DNA from: Batrachochytrium dendrobatidis JAM81
Lineage: Eukaryota > Chytridiomycota > Chytridiomycetes > Rhizophydiales
Length of the DNA stretch: 64,000 nt
Direction: 5' to 3'
NCBI RefSeq assembly: GCF_000203795.2
Contig: NW_006281106.1
Span: 1,059,302 to 1,123,301 of the forward strand
Shown here: positions 45,293-57,161 of the stretch, one piece after another
Numbering within the stretch: position 1 is the stretch's first letter
Layout: the number at the start of each line of letters is the position of its first letter
Made by a program: the position numbers and the translations under genes
Notes under the pieces: generated by a model
Database searches by the model: none
Seen by the model: only the letters and a program-made list of their open reading frames with translations
Told to the model about the DNA's origin: nothing

Positions 45293-46242
45293 TTAAAAAC
45301 AAGTTAGTGGGGTGTAGAAACTAGGACTGAAGATACATAGACTGGGAAAATGGTTATTTTGAAATAATGTACTTTTGCTTCCAAAAGATGCATTTTTGTA
45401 TTAAACACCTGGACTATTTAGTCACGGTGAATAGTCGAATGAATCCAAACGCCTAAACCATCTAGAACATTACATTCTGGCATGAGGTAATTTGGTACAG
45501 TCCGGCACATATACTGTTTGTTTAGGCGAATACAGTCTTTTAGAATCAATGTACGACATACTTTGAAATTGAAAAGTTGTTTTTTTCATTGCAGTGATTT
45601 CTGGCCGAGCCTGCAAAGCAGGCACGTAGAAACGCCCAAATCTATGACCGTCTATGGTCGCGATTGATGTTTTACGGACGCGTCTGACCGACATTTATGG
45701 TTGAATGACAACAGATGAGTAAGATTAGCCAAAGATATTCGAGCAGGTCACATCAACTCGACAATAAAGTATAGAAAAGCATGTATAAAGCAAAGAGCAA
45801 TACAAACTATGACTAACAATAGGTAGGAGGGTCCAGGCTTAATTTCCAAATTGGACAAATGACAAGTTGGCGTTGGATTCAAGTCCTGCTCTCCAGTGCT
45901 TGTATACAGCCTTGCCAATTCAAATTTTAACCCTTGGGACAAAAACAGTCAATGTCTTTGCAAGAACTCTACTCGAAACTATTTAGATAATTATTCTAAG
46001 CTGACAAGATGTATAGCAATAGTAAAGGAAGCGCCAGGACTCCTGATGTTGCCTTCACCTTGCTCTATGGTTTTAGTGAGAGAATTACAGTAGCGCGACC
46101 TCTAATTGCTCTGGATAAGGAAAACTTTGTAAATATTAGCTGAACAATATGAAATGCAAAACGTGACGCTAGACAAATTCACTCCAAGCAATGGCTACAC
46201 AAGTACAAAACTTGTGTTTTTGAAATGCACAAGGCTGGATAT
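45293..46242. other. Gap between phosphodiesterase and USB1
   Basis: About 950 nt. Besides the small frame at 45,470-45,694, a minus-strand frame at about 45,748-45,942 ends in a convincing hydrophobic tail (YLLLVIVCIALCFIHAFLYF). It has no ATG and would need an upstream exon I could not identify. No repeat copy is seen. Confidence 0.4.
45470..45694 (-). CDS. Possible small basic protein
   Basis: A 74-codon frame opening with a true ATG. The product is basic and unstructured-looking (MSVRRVRKTSIATIDGHRFG at the start, ending LPHARM), with a possible mitochondrial-type N-terminus. No family is recognised and no splice extension was found. It may be real or a chance frame in the phosphodiesterase promoter. 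Confidence 0.3.
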   Translation of the reverse strand: MSVRRVRKTSIATIDGHRFGRFYVPALQARPEITAMKKTTFQFQSMSYIDSKRLYSPKQTVYVPDCTKLPHARM

Positions 46243-47363
46243 TTATAAATCAAACTGCTTCAATTTATTTCCGGATTTACAAACAACTGAACGGACTAGA
46301 AATAAGGTGTTGTGTAGTTTTTTTGGAATGTCACGCAGTGAATCGGGGATAGACTCGATCGGATTATCAAATGAAGATGCACGAGTTGTTGGACTCCAAA
46401 CTATTGACGCATGAAATCGAGGATTCTACAGTTTCCAAAAAAACATCAAAACAGTTGCTATCAGTTTTTGAAATTACTTGCCAAAACAAGCTTAAGCTCA
46501 AAAACTAATCCAAACCATTACATGACACATTTCACAGAAATATCATTCAATACCTTGTAGAATGGCGGTTGATGGAATGCTGTCAGCGCCAGATCTACGC
46601 ATTGAACCAACTCAAGTAGCTTGTATAACATGCAATTGTAGTCATGATAGTATAATATTAGTCGAGTGTTTTTGCAAGTTGAGTTTTTAATAATAGTTCG
46701 ACTTACTTCCTCATGCCCATGTCCAATGTCCATGCCAACGAAACTACGAGTTTGCTCGTCATTCACATAGCTTGAAACACCATTAAACGACACTGTGAAT
46801 CTAAACATGAAGAGTTTAGATCTAAAACTCAGTGACGGCAGTACTCGATCAGAGTGTACACAAGTAAATACCTAGACTGTAATCCAATCTGTTGTTCTAG
46901 CAGAGCCATAAATCGATCAATTTGAAATACTTTTAAATATGCTGTTTGACAAAGACTGACATGCAATCCAAGAGAGTCATTGGAATCTAATTGGATATGA
47001 GAATGCCAGGATGGAAACTGGGTTGTTGCTTGCTTGATCCAATCTTTTAATTCAGCTTGCAAGTCTTCCTGTAATTCAACTGGATGGTATCAATTCATAA
47101 TGAGTCTAGACTAGATATTCAAGACAAGCCATTCACATACTTGGTATGTATATATACGTTGCCCAGTTTCCTTCAATGTGAGCAACCGTTCGCACAGGCA
47201 CTGGAGCATTTGGTTTATCAACGATTGATGCTTTAGATACAGTCGTTTGTATAGCGTTTGGTTTTAAACGATCGGTATTCAGTGAATTGGATTTCTTTTT
47301 GTTTCCCAATGGCCATGTTGATCCTGTAGATGGCGACTGATGGCGATGCGTATCTTTAGGCAT
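46243..47363 (-). CDS. USB1: USB1-type U6 snRNA 3'-5' exonuclease
   Basis: Five exons (47141-47363, 46872-47064, 46707-46800, 46554-46619, 46243-46425) give 252 residues, near the human length of 265. It belongs to the 2H phosphoesterase fold. The first catalytic HxS is HVS in GLHVSLCQTAYL (about 109-111). The second is HAS in NPRFHASIVW (about 197-199), which appears only after splicing the last intron at 46,426-46,553. Supporting blocks are EGNWATYIYIP, DEQTRSFVGMDI and the C-terminal VCKSGNKLKQFDL, equivalent to human VRCKSGNK. USB1 trims the U6 3' tail and leaves a terminal phosphate. The second exon uses an unusual acceptor (GGAAG) chosen because it alone keeps the frame. Confidence 0.92.
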
Positions 47364-47931
47364 ATGAATTCAAATGCTAGAATAGTAATACTGTTTTATT
47401 CGCAAATGACTGAATCGAGATTGACAATATTTTGTTGGTCAAGACGCTCAACAATCGCCCATACATTCATTACAGCCGTATTCACGTAAAATGAACTACC
47501 AAAGTCAAACTATATGATAAACAGTCTCATATTTGGTATCAATCTTACTAGACAATAACGTGTCCTTTGAACTCTTTAATTGACTGGTTTTGATGCTCAT
47601 TCTTGTACAGAAATACTGAGCGAATGCTTACATTTCTGTTCCAGTATATTCCACATTCTTGACATTGGTTCAATCTCCAACTTTCCTTTCCTTCAAACAT
47701 TGGGTGACTGGCATGTAAAGTTGCATTCCTGAAGCGTGCGATCGTTGCTTTTTGAACTAGAGCGCAAACGTATCTGATGTTAGAATACAACAAAGTCTCT
47801 ATAAAAATCATCAGTATCTAGTAGTAAAACAACAAACATGTAACCATTGCCTACTTCAAAGCAAAATAGAGTTATTGCAAGATAAATACAGAAAGTATTT
47901 CATTTTACGTGAATACATTCATTGAATAGAA
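47364..47931. other. Gap between USB1 and IML1, mostly MITE
   Basis: About 570 nt. The first 107 nt form the USB1 promoter; almost all of the rest is the element at 47,471-47,920, which ends about 12 nt from the IML1 stop codon. Confidence 0.6.
47471..47920. mobile_element. MITE-like element between USB1 and IML1
   Basis: The left end is perfect, TA-CAGCCGTATTCACGTAAAAT. The right end reads CATTTTACGTGAATAC and then diverges (ATTCATTG). The core is about 445 nt and gives the clearest view of the shared interior: GGTTCAATCTCCAACTTTCC, GGGTGACTGGCATG, GAACTAGAGCGCAAACGTAT. It lies at the very end of the IML1 transcription unit, so it may be part of its 3' UTR. Confidence 0.75.
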
Positions 47932-50900
47932 TCAATCTTTTATACAAGATACCGTTTCTCCTGGTTGGGAGAGTGATTGCAGTCGTTTTTCTGCTTCGAT
48001 CCAGAAACTTTTTAAAAACTCGATATCCTGACATATCCGACAAAACTCTGCCAGTAATGCATCTGGACTATTTCGACTGGTTGCACCACTTCCGCTCGTG
48101 TTGCTGTTTCCTGCAAGAAACACTCGATTTTCCGCCCACATAAATTTGCCTTCTTCACAGAGTTGTACTAGTGCTACACCACTGCGATGAACGTATTGTG
48201 TTCGGAGATAAGGCAATGGAGTAAACGAGCAAAGTATCTTGTCTTTTGGGAAAAGCAAATCAGATTCAATATCAAGCACAAAATTTTGACTACGAACTAG
48301 CTCAGCCTCAAACCACATGGGAGGAACATCTATATCTAATCCAAGTCGGGATATCACTTCAGAAAGTTTAGGCGGCATTAACGATAATGGTACTAATATG
48401 ACTGACTGGAAAGGATTATCGTCTGAAAACATTTGCGGCTGATTGATTTGGAAAATTAAAAGCAAGTTTTAGTCACATCAAGGCATCGGTTGGAACAGTT
48501 GCATTATACAGATTAAACATTGGTATTTAGGGTTGATAAAACGCATAGTGTGGATTGAAAAAGTACCTGTTCCATGGGTGCCTCTACCAATTTTAGAGAG
48601 CATTTTTCGGCAATGCGTCCCCAACTGCGCAGCATGTCCTCAATAAGTCTGGGTGTACATACGAGCCAGTGCAGCTGAATATGGTAGCAGTTTTTGGGAT
48701 TATGCGTCGTGTCATAGTGAAGAACTGCCCGTTCCTGGCGAGTAGATTTACGTTGCGGGTCCATATCTATATTGATCTGTCTGGATATACAAAACTGATC
48801 TGGTGGAGCGGGTGAGGGTATTGATGCATGACTTACCAAGGGTGAGACCAAAATGGATTGCTGTTGGGCCAGCACCGATCCAGCTTGTATAGATGAGAGT
48901 GATGAAGCAGCAATAGATTCAATGGTAGGCAGTCCACCACTCAAGTCTATACTTGATGTTTTGGCGACTGCTACATTGCCTTTGCCGGTTCCAAACCATC
49001 CTGATTGGCTTAGTATCTTTTCATGCAATGCTTCGTTATCAAAACCCTTTCCAACATTGTAAAAGTAAAATCCATCCATAAACTTGTGCTTTCGATACGC
49101 GTGCTGGATGACACCGTTTTCAAGAAGATAGTTGCCAAACTGAACCGCTTCGTCGCGGGTATTGATATCGAGAAAACACCGCACAAGCCAATCTACAAAC
49201 TCGCTACCAACACACACTCGTTCAAAACGAGTAAAATGCCAGCGTCTATCTTTAAACGAAGGTCCATTTGATTGCTGCATTGCTATAGCAATCTCTGAAA
49301 GCGAGCATGATCTGTTGAGACGCTCTGTCAACGATATGGGTATGGACGTCATGGACATGAAAGATGACAGTGCAGAGACTGAAGTCCGGCGGCGGTTGGA
49401 TGCCACATCTGTCAATACAGTATCGCCTGCTCGAGAAAGCTCGCTCTTGACAAATGCAGAGGCATCAAATGAAGTGTGTTGAACTTGAATACTCCGTGTT
49501 GTCTTGCCATTTGATACAGTTTCGGAAGGTGGAACCCATCGTACTTTTTCCAAAGCATCAATAAATTTATTGAATGCTGCAATTCGTACTTCCTCTTCAT
49601 CGAGTGTATCATTATTTGCGCTCATTAAAATACTCGACGTCACAAGTGTTTCGGTAGGAATCAGTAGAAACCGCGTTCGCCAGTATCGAAGTGCATCAGT
49701 CATTTTTTCCTGATATCCGGCAACCAAGTGATCAAGATAATTCCAATTATACGTTGCAAGAGAAGGATACGTGAAACTAGCAGTTCTGAGTTCATATCCT
49801 GACCGATGCTTGGACCAAATGGCACAGGGATAGGTAATACCTTCGGTATTGTATCCAATCTTTCGAATATATCGCTTGATCTCAACATTATTTCCCAATG
49901 CATCATAAAATAGACGGTGAACATGATCGCCAAGACTGACATAGTATGGCGTGGTGGTTGAAAATGTAAACGTAGGCTGGTATACGTGTTGATACGATGA
50001 AGTTGCAGATCTATGTGGCGACCAGCTTGCTCGAGATCGAGGTCCTCCAGTCATTTGAGCATTGGTCAAGGCTAACCGTTTGCAAATCAAAACCAAAAAT
50101 AGTAGATTAGTATTGCTTATCAAAGCTTTAATTTAAAAATAAGTAAAAGTTACCATTGACAGCACCTACACGGGATGCTGGTGCAGGAGTGCCAGGAAAT
50201 TTTTGTGGCCCATCTTGAACTGTAGATACAACCAGTTGAAACCCCTGCGCTAACCGTTGACTAATCAGCTCAATCAGTAAATTTTCCACTTTTTTGTTTT
50301 GCTGCTCATCAGTGCTTGAATGAAAGTTGATATCCTCAGCAGGCAAGACAGTATATGTGTACTCTTGATACAACTCCAATATCTCATCTGGAGATGGGAA
50401 AAACTCTGTCGTGAGAGGCATACACGCTGGTCTGCACAATGGCTTCCAATTAGTCCAAGCAACATCTCTGGCTTTCATTACTGATTTGGGGAAAATATGC
50501 TCCCACCGCCTTGCTTGGCTACTTGCACGAATCACATTTTTGATTGGATTGCATGGATTCACATAGTTTTGCCGCATAGTTTGTCGATTGGTAAAATGAA
50601 TGCTTCTACCAGGAGATATCTTGGAAAAGTGTTTACTGTTGTCAAACACGGGCGAATTGATCTCTTTGTAGGATCCAGATCCAGAATAACTACTCCGGGC
50701 ACCACTTACATAACCCATAGTCTTATCTCCTGTAGCACTCGTTCCAGTGTAATTTGCATGGCCTAACTGATTATGTGGACGAATTTGAATGGGTTGAAGA
50801 TCTACTATTGACAAGTGTGTAAATTCCGGTATAGCATGATTAGATTCTCGATTTCCGCCTCGATTAACCCGCTCTAGCATATGCTTATCAAAATTGCGAC

Positions 50901-53687
50901 CATATTCACGATCTTTAAGACTACCAGACAATCTCATTGTACGATCCCTCGACTCCAAACGAGATGATGGACCATGTGAAAAATGTATGGGCGTCATCGG
51001 TGCCAAAGAAGTTGTTGCTCTTGAATTTCGTGTCAAACTCATGCGTTGAACCATCGAGCCAGAGTGAGGTTGATGTCTAGAATCGTACAGAGCATCTGTG
51101 CCATTTCCCACGCCCGTTTCATGTGCAGTTTCAATATTAATATTACGAGAACCAGATTGACTAAAATCACCATTGGGGTCTGGACTGAGTCGACTTCTCA
51201 GGCCTTGTTGCGATCGCATATCCGTAAACGAAAATAGCGATGCATTTTGAGAATTAGTTGGAAAATTTGAACGATGCTGGTTCTGCTGCGGTTGGGTTTG
51301 AGTTGAGGTTGGAGTGGTCATTGCAGAATTAGCGGCATCATGGTGCTCAACAAACAAACCAGCATCATATTGTGCAAAATCAAAAGATTCTAATGTAGAA
51401 ATGGATATCCCGACATCCTTGGGGCTATTCATGTCGCCATTTTGGTGAATGGCAAGTCCATCAAAATGTTGATCTAGATATGGAACGTTGATTTTGGTTT
51501 CGACTTGCTCAACGAATCCCATCATTTGCACTTCATACATTCTGCATCGTGACACAAATGATGCGTCGCCAGATCGTAACAAACTCGTTTGTTTAGGTTT
51601 GCTTCTATTCCAAAAACTGCAATCTACCCAATTTGGAACCGTATAAAATGATCCAAGCCGACCCCCAAGAATCGAATCTTCATCACTGTAGAGAGGATCC
51701 CATACTTCTGGTTTACGTTCAGAACCACACGATCTGCCAAAATAGGCAGGCTCGGAATTAAACCGGTCGGATCGAGCTGCACTGCCGCTTGTGTGTATAG
51801 ATCGCTGATCAGTGTCAAGATCATTTGGATTCGCTGTATGACTATTTCGACTTCCGACAAACGAAGAAGGTGAAACTCGTGAGGGGCAAGCTGCTGTCAT
51901 GGGTGTCAAGTGATTGCTAGGATTTACACTCGAGACAGCCTCATATGACGCAAATTGAAACAGTGGTACGGTATATAATGGAGGCTTTGCAAGACACACC
52001 AAATCTAACCCAATGCCATTATCCACCATACGCTGCCAAGTAAGGCGACACAACCGCTTGTCTACCTCAAAGTACCCTGTTCCAGGTGTGACAACAACAA
52101 TTGAGAGACCAGTTCGCATAAGATCGCGATCCACGTAATGTTTGTCAAATGGATTTAGTGCTAGATTGATTGCCTCGAGAATATTGCCTTCTGATGCCAA
52201 GGAATTTGTGCCTGAAAACATTGTAGTACCAGAAGCATCTTTTTGTTCAAGTACATCTCTTTGAAACCGGACAAACTCTTTTTTCAGCGGTATAAGCAGT
52301 TGAGACCAATCTGTATAAGTTTCCCGATCAACCACCACACGGTAGTAATCGCGGCATGGTTGACCATCGGCGCTATAGTAAATTGGCACAGACTGCTCCT
52401 TTGACTTCAAATCAAACGCTGCAATGTCTACTTGATGAATACGAGCAAACAATACAATTGACACGACATGGTTGGCACCTATTTCTTTCCACCGAGCAAA
52501 AAGTTCTGGTAAAAAGCCATGAACACACTTTTCAAAATACAATTCGCCGTCTTCGTCAAATTCCCACATTTCTCTGCTCATTTGAATAAATATAAAGTAT
52601 TTGGCTGTTTCCGATCTAAAAATTGTTTTTGTGGAGTCGCTAACATAGCAACATTTTGCCTAGAATGATGAAATTATGAGCAGTAGAATTTATCGAGATT
52701 GAGTGTGAGACTGTTGTTGGAGTAGTGTAGTCTGCATGTATATAGATCTTACCGATCCACCATTGATGATGATATCTTTGACCTGTCCTCTGATGCCAAG
52801 TGTCAACACCTGTTTTCCATAATACAATGCAGTTCCAGTCAAAGACATCTTGAGCCGCCACATGTCAGTTCGTCCAATATACTGATCACGAAAAGTGACT
52901 TCTACAAACGATGCTGTGACTGATTCCTTGTCTACCTGAAATCAAACAATCCACAACCATAAAGTGCATTTTTGTTAAAATAATTCAAGCAATAGTCATT
53001 GTCTTGAAACCAGTGAGTGATTGTTTACCTTGCGAGCAACAACATTTGTTCTTGCATTTAATTCAAATAATGTTGCAATGTGTTGTGCAACTGAAATCTA
53101 CAAAGTGCATTTACAAGCGTATTAGAATAAATCAAATCTAGCTGAAAATAGTATTGCTGATATGGGAAATACATTGCAGTGTTTTTGAGATCTTTTGTTC
53201 AAGCACTTTCCTGTAGTTGTGGTTGTTTGGCAACCAATTCCTGATCAATCGCACTGACTTGCAGAATCAATCGATTCTACATATCAAAATAAAAACCAGT
53301 TAATGTTTGCTATACAAACCCAGTCAAAATAAATTTGAAAATATATATTCAAGATCTTGCTTTGAGTAATATATCCTGAAATTCCAAGTTATTGCTTTGT
53401 GGAAATGAAGTTTCTGAAGATACGTTAGAATCGGTGTATTTCTGAGCTAGTTGTGAAGTACCTAATCCTTCTAAACTCTTGTTACGAGTGTTTGAACTAC
53501 CAGAAACATTGGAAGATGGTTGTGTAGTACCAGATGTCTGCTCAGCTGGATAAATCTCAAACAGGTCGCCCAGCTGGACACCAGGAAACCAGATTGGATT
53601 GATGACCACATCAAGATGAGAGTATCGTTCATCATGCACCCACAGATTCAATATCTGCGCATTTTCAGTAGTTGATATTCTTTGCAT
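47932..53687 (-). CDS. IML1: Iml1/DEPDC5, GATOR1/SEACIT subunit
   Basis: Seven exons (53361-53687, 53207-53276, 53029-53090, 52753-52935, 50154-52659, 48567-50071, 47932-48438) encode 1719 residues. The N-terminal domain has VVINPIWFPGVQLGDLFEIY, then VTFRDQYIGRTDMWRLKMSL and FIFIQMSREMWEFDEDGELY, all family hallmarks. A long Ser/Asn-rich linker follows. The DEP domain (about 1306-1390) reads RWHFTRFERVCVGSEFVDWL and KHKFMDGFYFYN, and the C-terminal domain begins after APMEQ. Iml1 with Npr2/Npr3 is the GTPase-activating complex that inhibits TORC1 when amino acids are scarce. Intron 1 seems to begin GCAAGA (GC donor at 53,360). It shares a 142-nt divergent promoter with the enoyl-CoA isomerase gene. 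Confidence 0.95.
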
Positions 53688-53829
53688 AGCGTATTTCAAA
53701 TCCTGGAATCAAATAGCAGGTCTGAGTATCTAGACACTGGAAGATCCCAATGACAAGTTGAAGAATCTACAAATCCAAATTCTTTGAAGGAAACTTTTCA
53801 AAACCATTTTGAACCGTATCAATCTACTC

Positions 53830-54832
53830 ATGACATCTGCTACAACCATTGCACAGGTTTCTAACCAAACTCTTACGCTAACAGTGGAAGATGGCAATAT
53901 TTATGTTCTTGCTATGCATAACAAGGAGAACCGATTTGACATTCCGTTTATGACTGCAATTGATGCCGTGTTGGATTATATTATTGCAACCCATCCTGAT
54001 AAAGAGCCAGGAGCACTTGTTACTTACTGTATGTGCAATGAAAACTCTGTTGTTTAGTGGTGAATTTGAGCATCATTGGTCGAGTGATTCTGACATCTTG
54101 ATTCCTTGTTGATTTAGCGATGCATGATAAGATATACAGTAATGGGTTGAGACTGGACATTGCTATGAAGGTTGGATATCAATATTTTTACCAGTATGAG
54201 CGTTTGCTGAATAAGCTGCTCACATTTAAACTCCCGACTGTCGCTGGTATGTTTTAATTCATTTTTGTAGTCGATCTGTTCAGCTTAATTTGTAATCTAA
54301 ACACCAAGTTTATATTGGCTTATGGATTGATTGCTGAGTAGCTATTACTGGACATGCATTTGCTGGAGGATTGGTAAGTATTGAATGTTAGAATAAGAAA
54401 TGCTTGATAGTTGTGCATCTAACAGAGTTTCAGATGTTTGCGTTGGCGCATGATTACCGAGTGATGAGATCTGATCGTGGATTTCTATGTATGAACGAAG
54501 TGGATATGCCAGGTCCGCTCTCTCCTGGCATGACATCCATCATTGCTACAAAAGTTCCCAATGCAGTTACATTAAGAAACATTCTTCTTCAAGCCCATCG
54601 ATTTTCTGCAGACGATGCTTTAAAGAATCAGATGGTGGATCTGGTAGCTCCATCCTCACGGGAGACAGTCGCAGTTGCAAAAGATCTTGCTCGGAAATGG
54701 AGTTCCAAAGCACTTGCTGGCGATGTGTATACATATCTAAAGACTCAAATGTATATTACAACCTCGACACACTTGCAGTCAGAGAAGCTTGGGTTTATTG
54801 AAGGGTTTGGTTCACCCAAGTCGAAACTGTAA
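53830..54832 (+). CDS. ECI1: Peroxisomal enoyl-CoA isomerase/hydratase
   Basis: Four exons (53830-54028, 54118-54246, 54342-54373, 54434-54832) give 252 residues in the crotonase superfamily. The fold is visible as FDIPFMTAIDAVLDYI, the acyl-CoA pocket segment LPTVAAITGHAFAGGLMFAL, and DYRVMRSDRGFLCMNEVD. The last three residues are SKL, a canonical type 1 peroxisome targeting signal. The sequence resembles the ECI/PEC11 group that isomerises cis/trans-3-enoyl-CoA to trans-2 during beta-oxidation of unsaturated fatty acids. Hydratase activity cannot be excluded. The third exon is only 32 nt but encodes part of the oxyanion-hole region, so it must be included. Confidence 0.92.
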
Positions 54833-55040
54833 GACACTAAAATGACATTCTGAGCTAGAATGCAGCTTATCGACAGTTATGGTTTTATTCTCAATATTTC
54901 AAGAATAAATTAAAAATAGGGTTTGAAATGACCACTTCAAAGTTTGATGTTCATTACTGAAAAAATGATAAAATAGAATGAGAGTTGAAGCAATCAATTG
55001 TCAGTCAATGCATTCCAACTCGTGCCATTCAAGCAATAAA
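54833..55040. terminator. Convergent 3' region
   Basis: 208 AT-rich nt between convergent stops, with AATAAATTAAAAATAG at about 54,903 as a plausible polyadenylation region. No gene. Confidence 0.4.
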
Positions 55041-56157
55041 CTACTTTAATCTGAGACTCTTGAGTAGAATGAATCCACCCACTGCAAGTAATCCGACTGT
55101 TATAGATACGAGCATGGTTGGTGACAGATAACCATCTTCCGATGTGCGTTTTTTGGCATCATTTTCTGCAGCTGATTTAGAAGATGAACGCGATCCAGAA
55201 TACAATGCAGCATGTTCTGCAGACAATGATTTGGGTGAAGCGGTTGGCTTCATGGGAGCTGTAGAGGATGACGATGGGGTAGCAGTACGTGGTGTTACAG
55301 TATGTGGTGCAGACTTGGTAGCAGAAGATCTGGTCTGTGCTTTGACAGGAGCAGGAGATGATGGTTGGGGGATCGCTGCAGCTTTGGTAGCCACTTGTGC
55401 ATAAGACAGTGGAGCCTTGATGGTATTGGACTTGGTACTCGTTTGTGTCGACGGGACTGGAGTTACAGGCATAGGAATTGGAGTTACAGGCATGGTGATT
55501 GCCCAACCTTCTGCAGGAAAGTATTCTGGATGAATCAACGACGCCCTTATCCATTCATACTCTTCGTTGTCAGGATGCATAGCATCATGTTCACATACAT
55601 AACCCTGGTTAAACATATCCGCAACCTGCAATCGCTTAAAAGCGATTGGTTTGGTTTGTGGTGTCGACTTGGAGTGAGCGATTGCTGCACTAGTGTTTTT
55701 GCTTTCTCCATTTCTGCCAGACACTTCTTGGCCAGAACTTTTATCTGTCTTGGTATGACCACTGGTATGACTGCTGGTATGACCATTGGTTGTCGTGGTA
55801 GATGCTGTGTCTAAAGTCAAAAACATTCATGATTAACCAAGACATTACATTAAAGAGTAGCTTAATTCAGTCCAAAGTATGAACAAGACTAATCCATGCC
55901 TACTGCAGTTGGTTGAGTCTATTCATAATAGTAGTTGAATCTTTAAATGATGGACATTCATCGATATTATAGTTTAATTGTTGATGGATAGGAACCAAAC
56001 ACAATATGCGATTGCCATGAATGGCTTTCCTTTGGCTCATCAACCTTTTCAAGCCTATTCATGATACCTCACCTTGTTTAGGCTGTTCCTTGGCTACGGC
56101 TTTTCGACCATTCGTGTCTTTAAATGAAGATGGTTGTCGTTTGTCTAGAGCAACCAT
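55041..56157 (-). CDS. Putative tail-anchored membrane protein
   Basis: Two exons (56073-56157, 55041-55810) give 284 residues. The N-terminal 75 residues are polar, with a His/Thr/Gly-rich patch (TNGHTSSHTSGHTKTD). A short conserved-looking core is MFNQGYVCEHDAMHPDNEEY, then ASLIHPEYFPAEGWAIT. A Pro/Thr/Ser-rich stalk of about 140 residues follows. The C-terminus is one TM helix (LVSITVGLLAVGGFILL) and SLRLK, the layout of a tail-anchored ER or outer mitochondrial membrane protein. No family recognised. Intron 1 carries a fragment of the dispersed element. The start lies 37 nt after the stop of the next minus-strand gene. Confidence 0.7.
55960..56030. repeat. Fragment of the inverted-repeat element in an intron
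   Basis: Within the intron of the tail-anchored protein gene. It shares TATAGTTT-AATTGTTGATGG and CAAACACAATATGCGATTG with the decayed copy near 3.1-3.25 kb. No terminal repeats remain. Confidence 0.45.
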
Positions 56158-56194
56158 GATATAATCAAAAAATAGGTTAGGTTGAAACATTGAT

Positions 56195-56911
56195 TCAAGA
56201 ATGCTTCAATACGATCTGTCCTTTGCGAAAGGGCCACATTGCCAAGTGTGCAGGGACTCGCCCTGCCATAGATGCGTAGTGCTTCCACCACAACCAATAG
56301 CCATTCTTACCCGTGGGCTTCTGCTGGTCTCTCTCCAGCTCCAGTGGCTTATCTCCTACACCTATGCTGGCATTTGGGTCTGCACTCTTTGAAGGGGATA
56401 CGCTGCGATCGGCTTTACGGCTTTGACGAGCCTCGTCGCTGTTGCTCATGGGCTGCAGATGATCCTTTGCATGCTTTTTGTGCTGCACGTCCTTTTGTTT
56501 ACCATTAAAGCTACGATGGTTTTGCTAGTATAAATGATTCAACAGATCAAAAAAGTCGAGTGGTTGCAGTCGATTGTTGGAGTGAATCGAGTGTTAGTCT
56601 GCGTGTGCAATATTCACCAACACACTCAAGCTTTTGCAGTTCCTACTGCAATATGCATTCAATCCATCTCTTGCATCAATCCAAGTGTGCGTGGTTTCAG
56701 CTATCGATTTAAATATGGATAGAGCACTCTGAACTACCAAATCATTGAGCATTCCAGCTAGTAAAAAATGCTGGGTATTTTTTCTAGGTAGTATCATGAT
56801 TAAAATTGCAATTGTTGGCTTGTTTTTGCATACCTTTGGAGTCGTTGCCGCACTAGAGTTGGCGCTATTCTTGAGATCTTTCTTTGACTTGATTGCTGTT
56901 TCGTTGGTCAT
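56195..56911 (-). CDS. Unrecognised small hydrophilic protein
   Basis: Proposed exons 56834-56911 and 56195-56524, joined in phase 0, give 135 residues. The protein starts MTNETAIKSKKDLKNSANSS, has a Lys/Gln/His-rich middle, and ends in a tryptophan-rich block (YWLWWKHYASMAGRVPAHLA, then MWPFRKGQ) that looks conserved enough to be functional. No family recognised. The 3' exon is the better supported part. The intron (309 nt) is long for this genome and contains another open stretch, so the exon structure may differ. Confidence 0.45.
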
Positions 56912-57161
56912 GGTTTCAATATTCGATTGTAATGCAACACTATCAGCAGTAAGAGGTTGAGAAAACAAGGTTTTATTTTTGCGATTCTGTTTGCCTTAAA
57001 AGCTAGTGGCAATGTGGAAATCTAAACACGCGCCGTAGAGTTTATATCCACCTCATACAATTCCATCTAACATCATCTACAACGGCCATAGTAAGGGGTG
57101 GATACTACGCGGGCTTACCTATAACACTACAACATAGAGTTGAACTATAGCATCACTTTAT
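56912..57161. other. Intergenic, promoter of the small minus-strand gene
   Basis: About 250 nt with no recognised gene, bounded by a MITE-like element on the right. Confidence 0.4.

Noticed and set aside
45748..45942. Possible 64-residue tail-anchored membrane protein on the minus strand
   Set aside because: The hydrophobic tail is convincing, but the frame has no ATG and no upstream exon could be supported.
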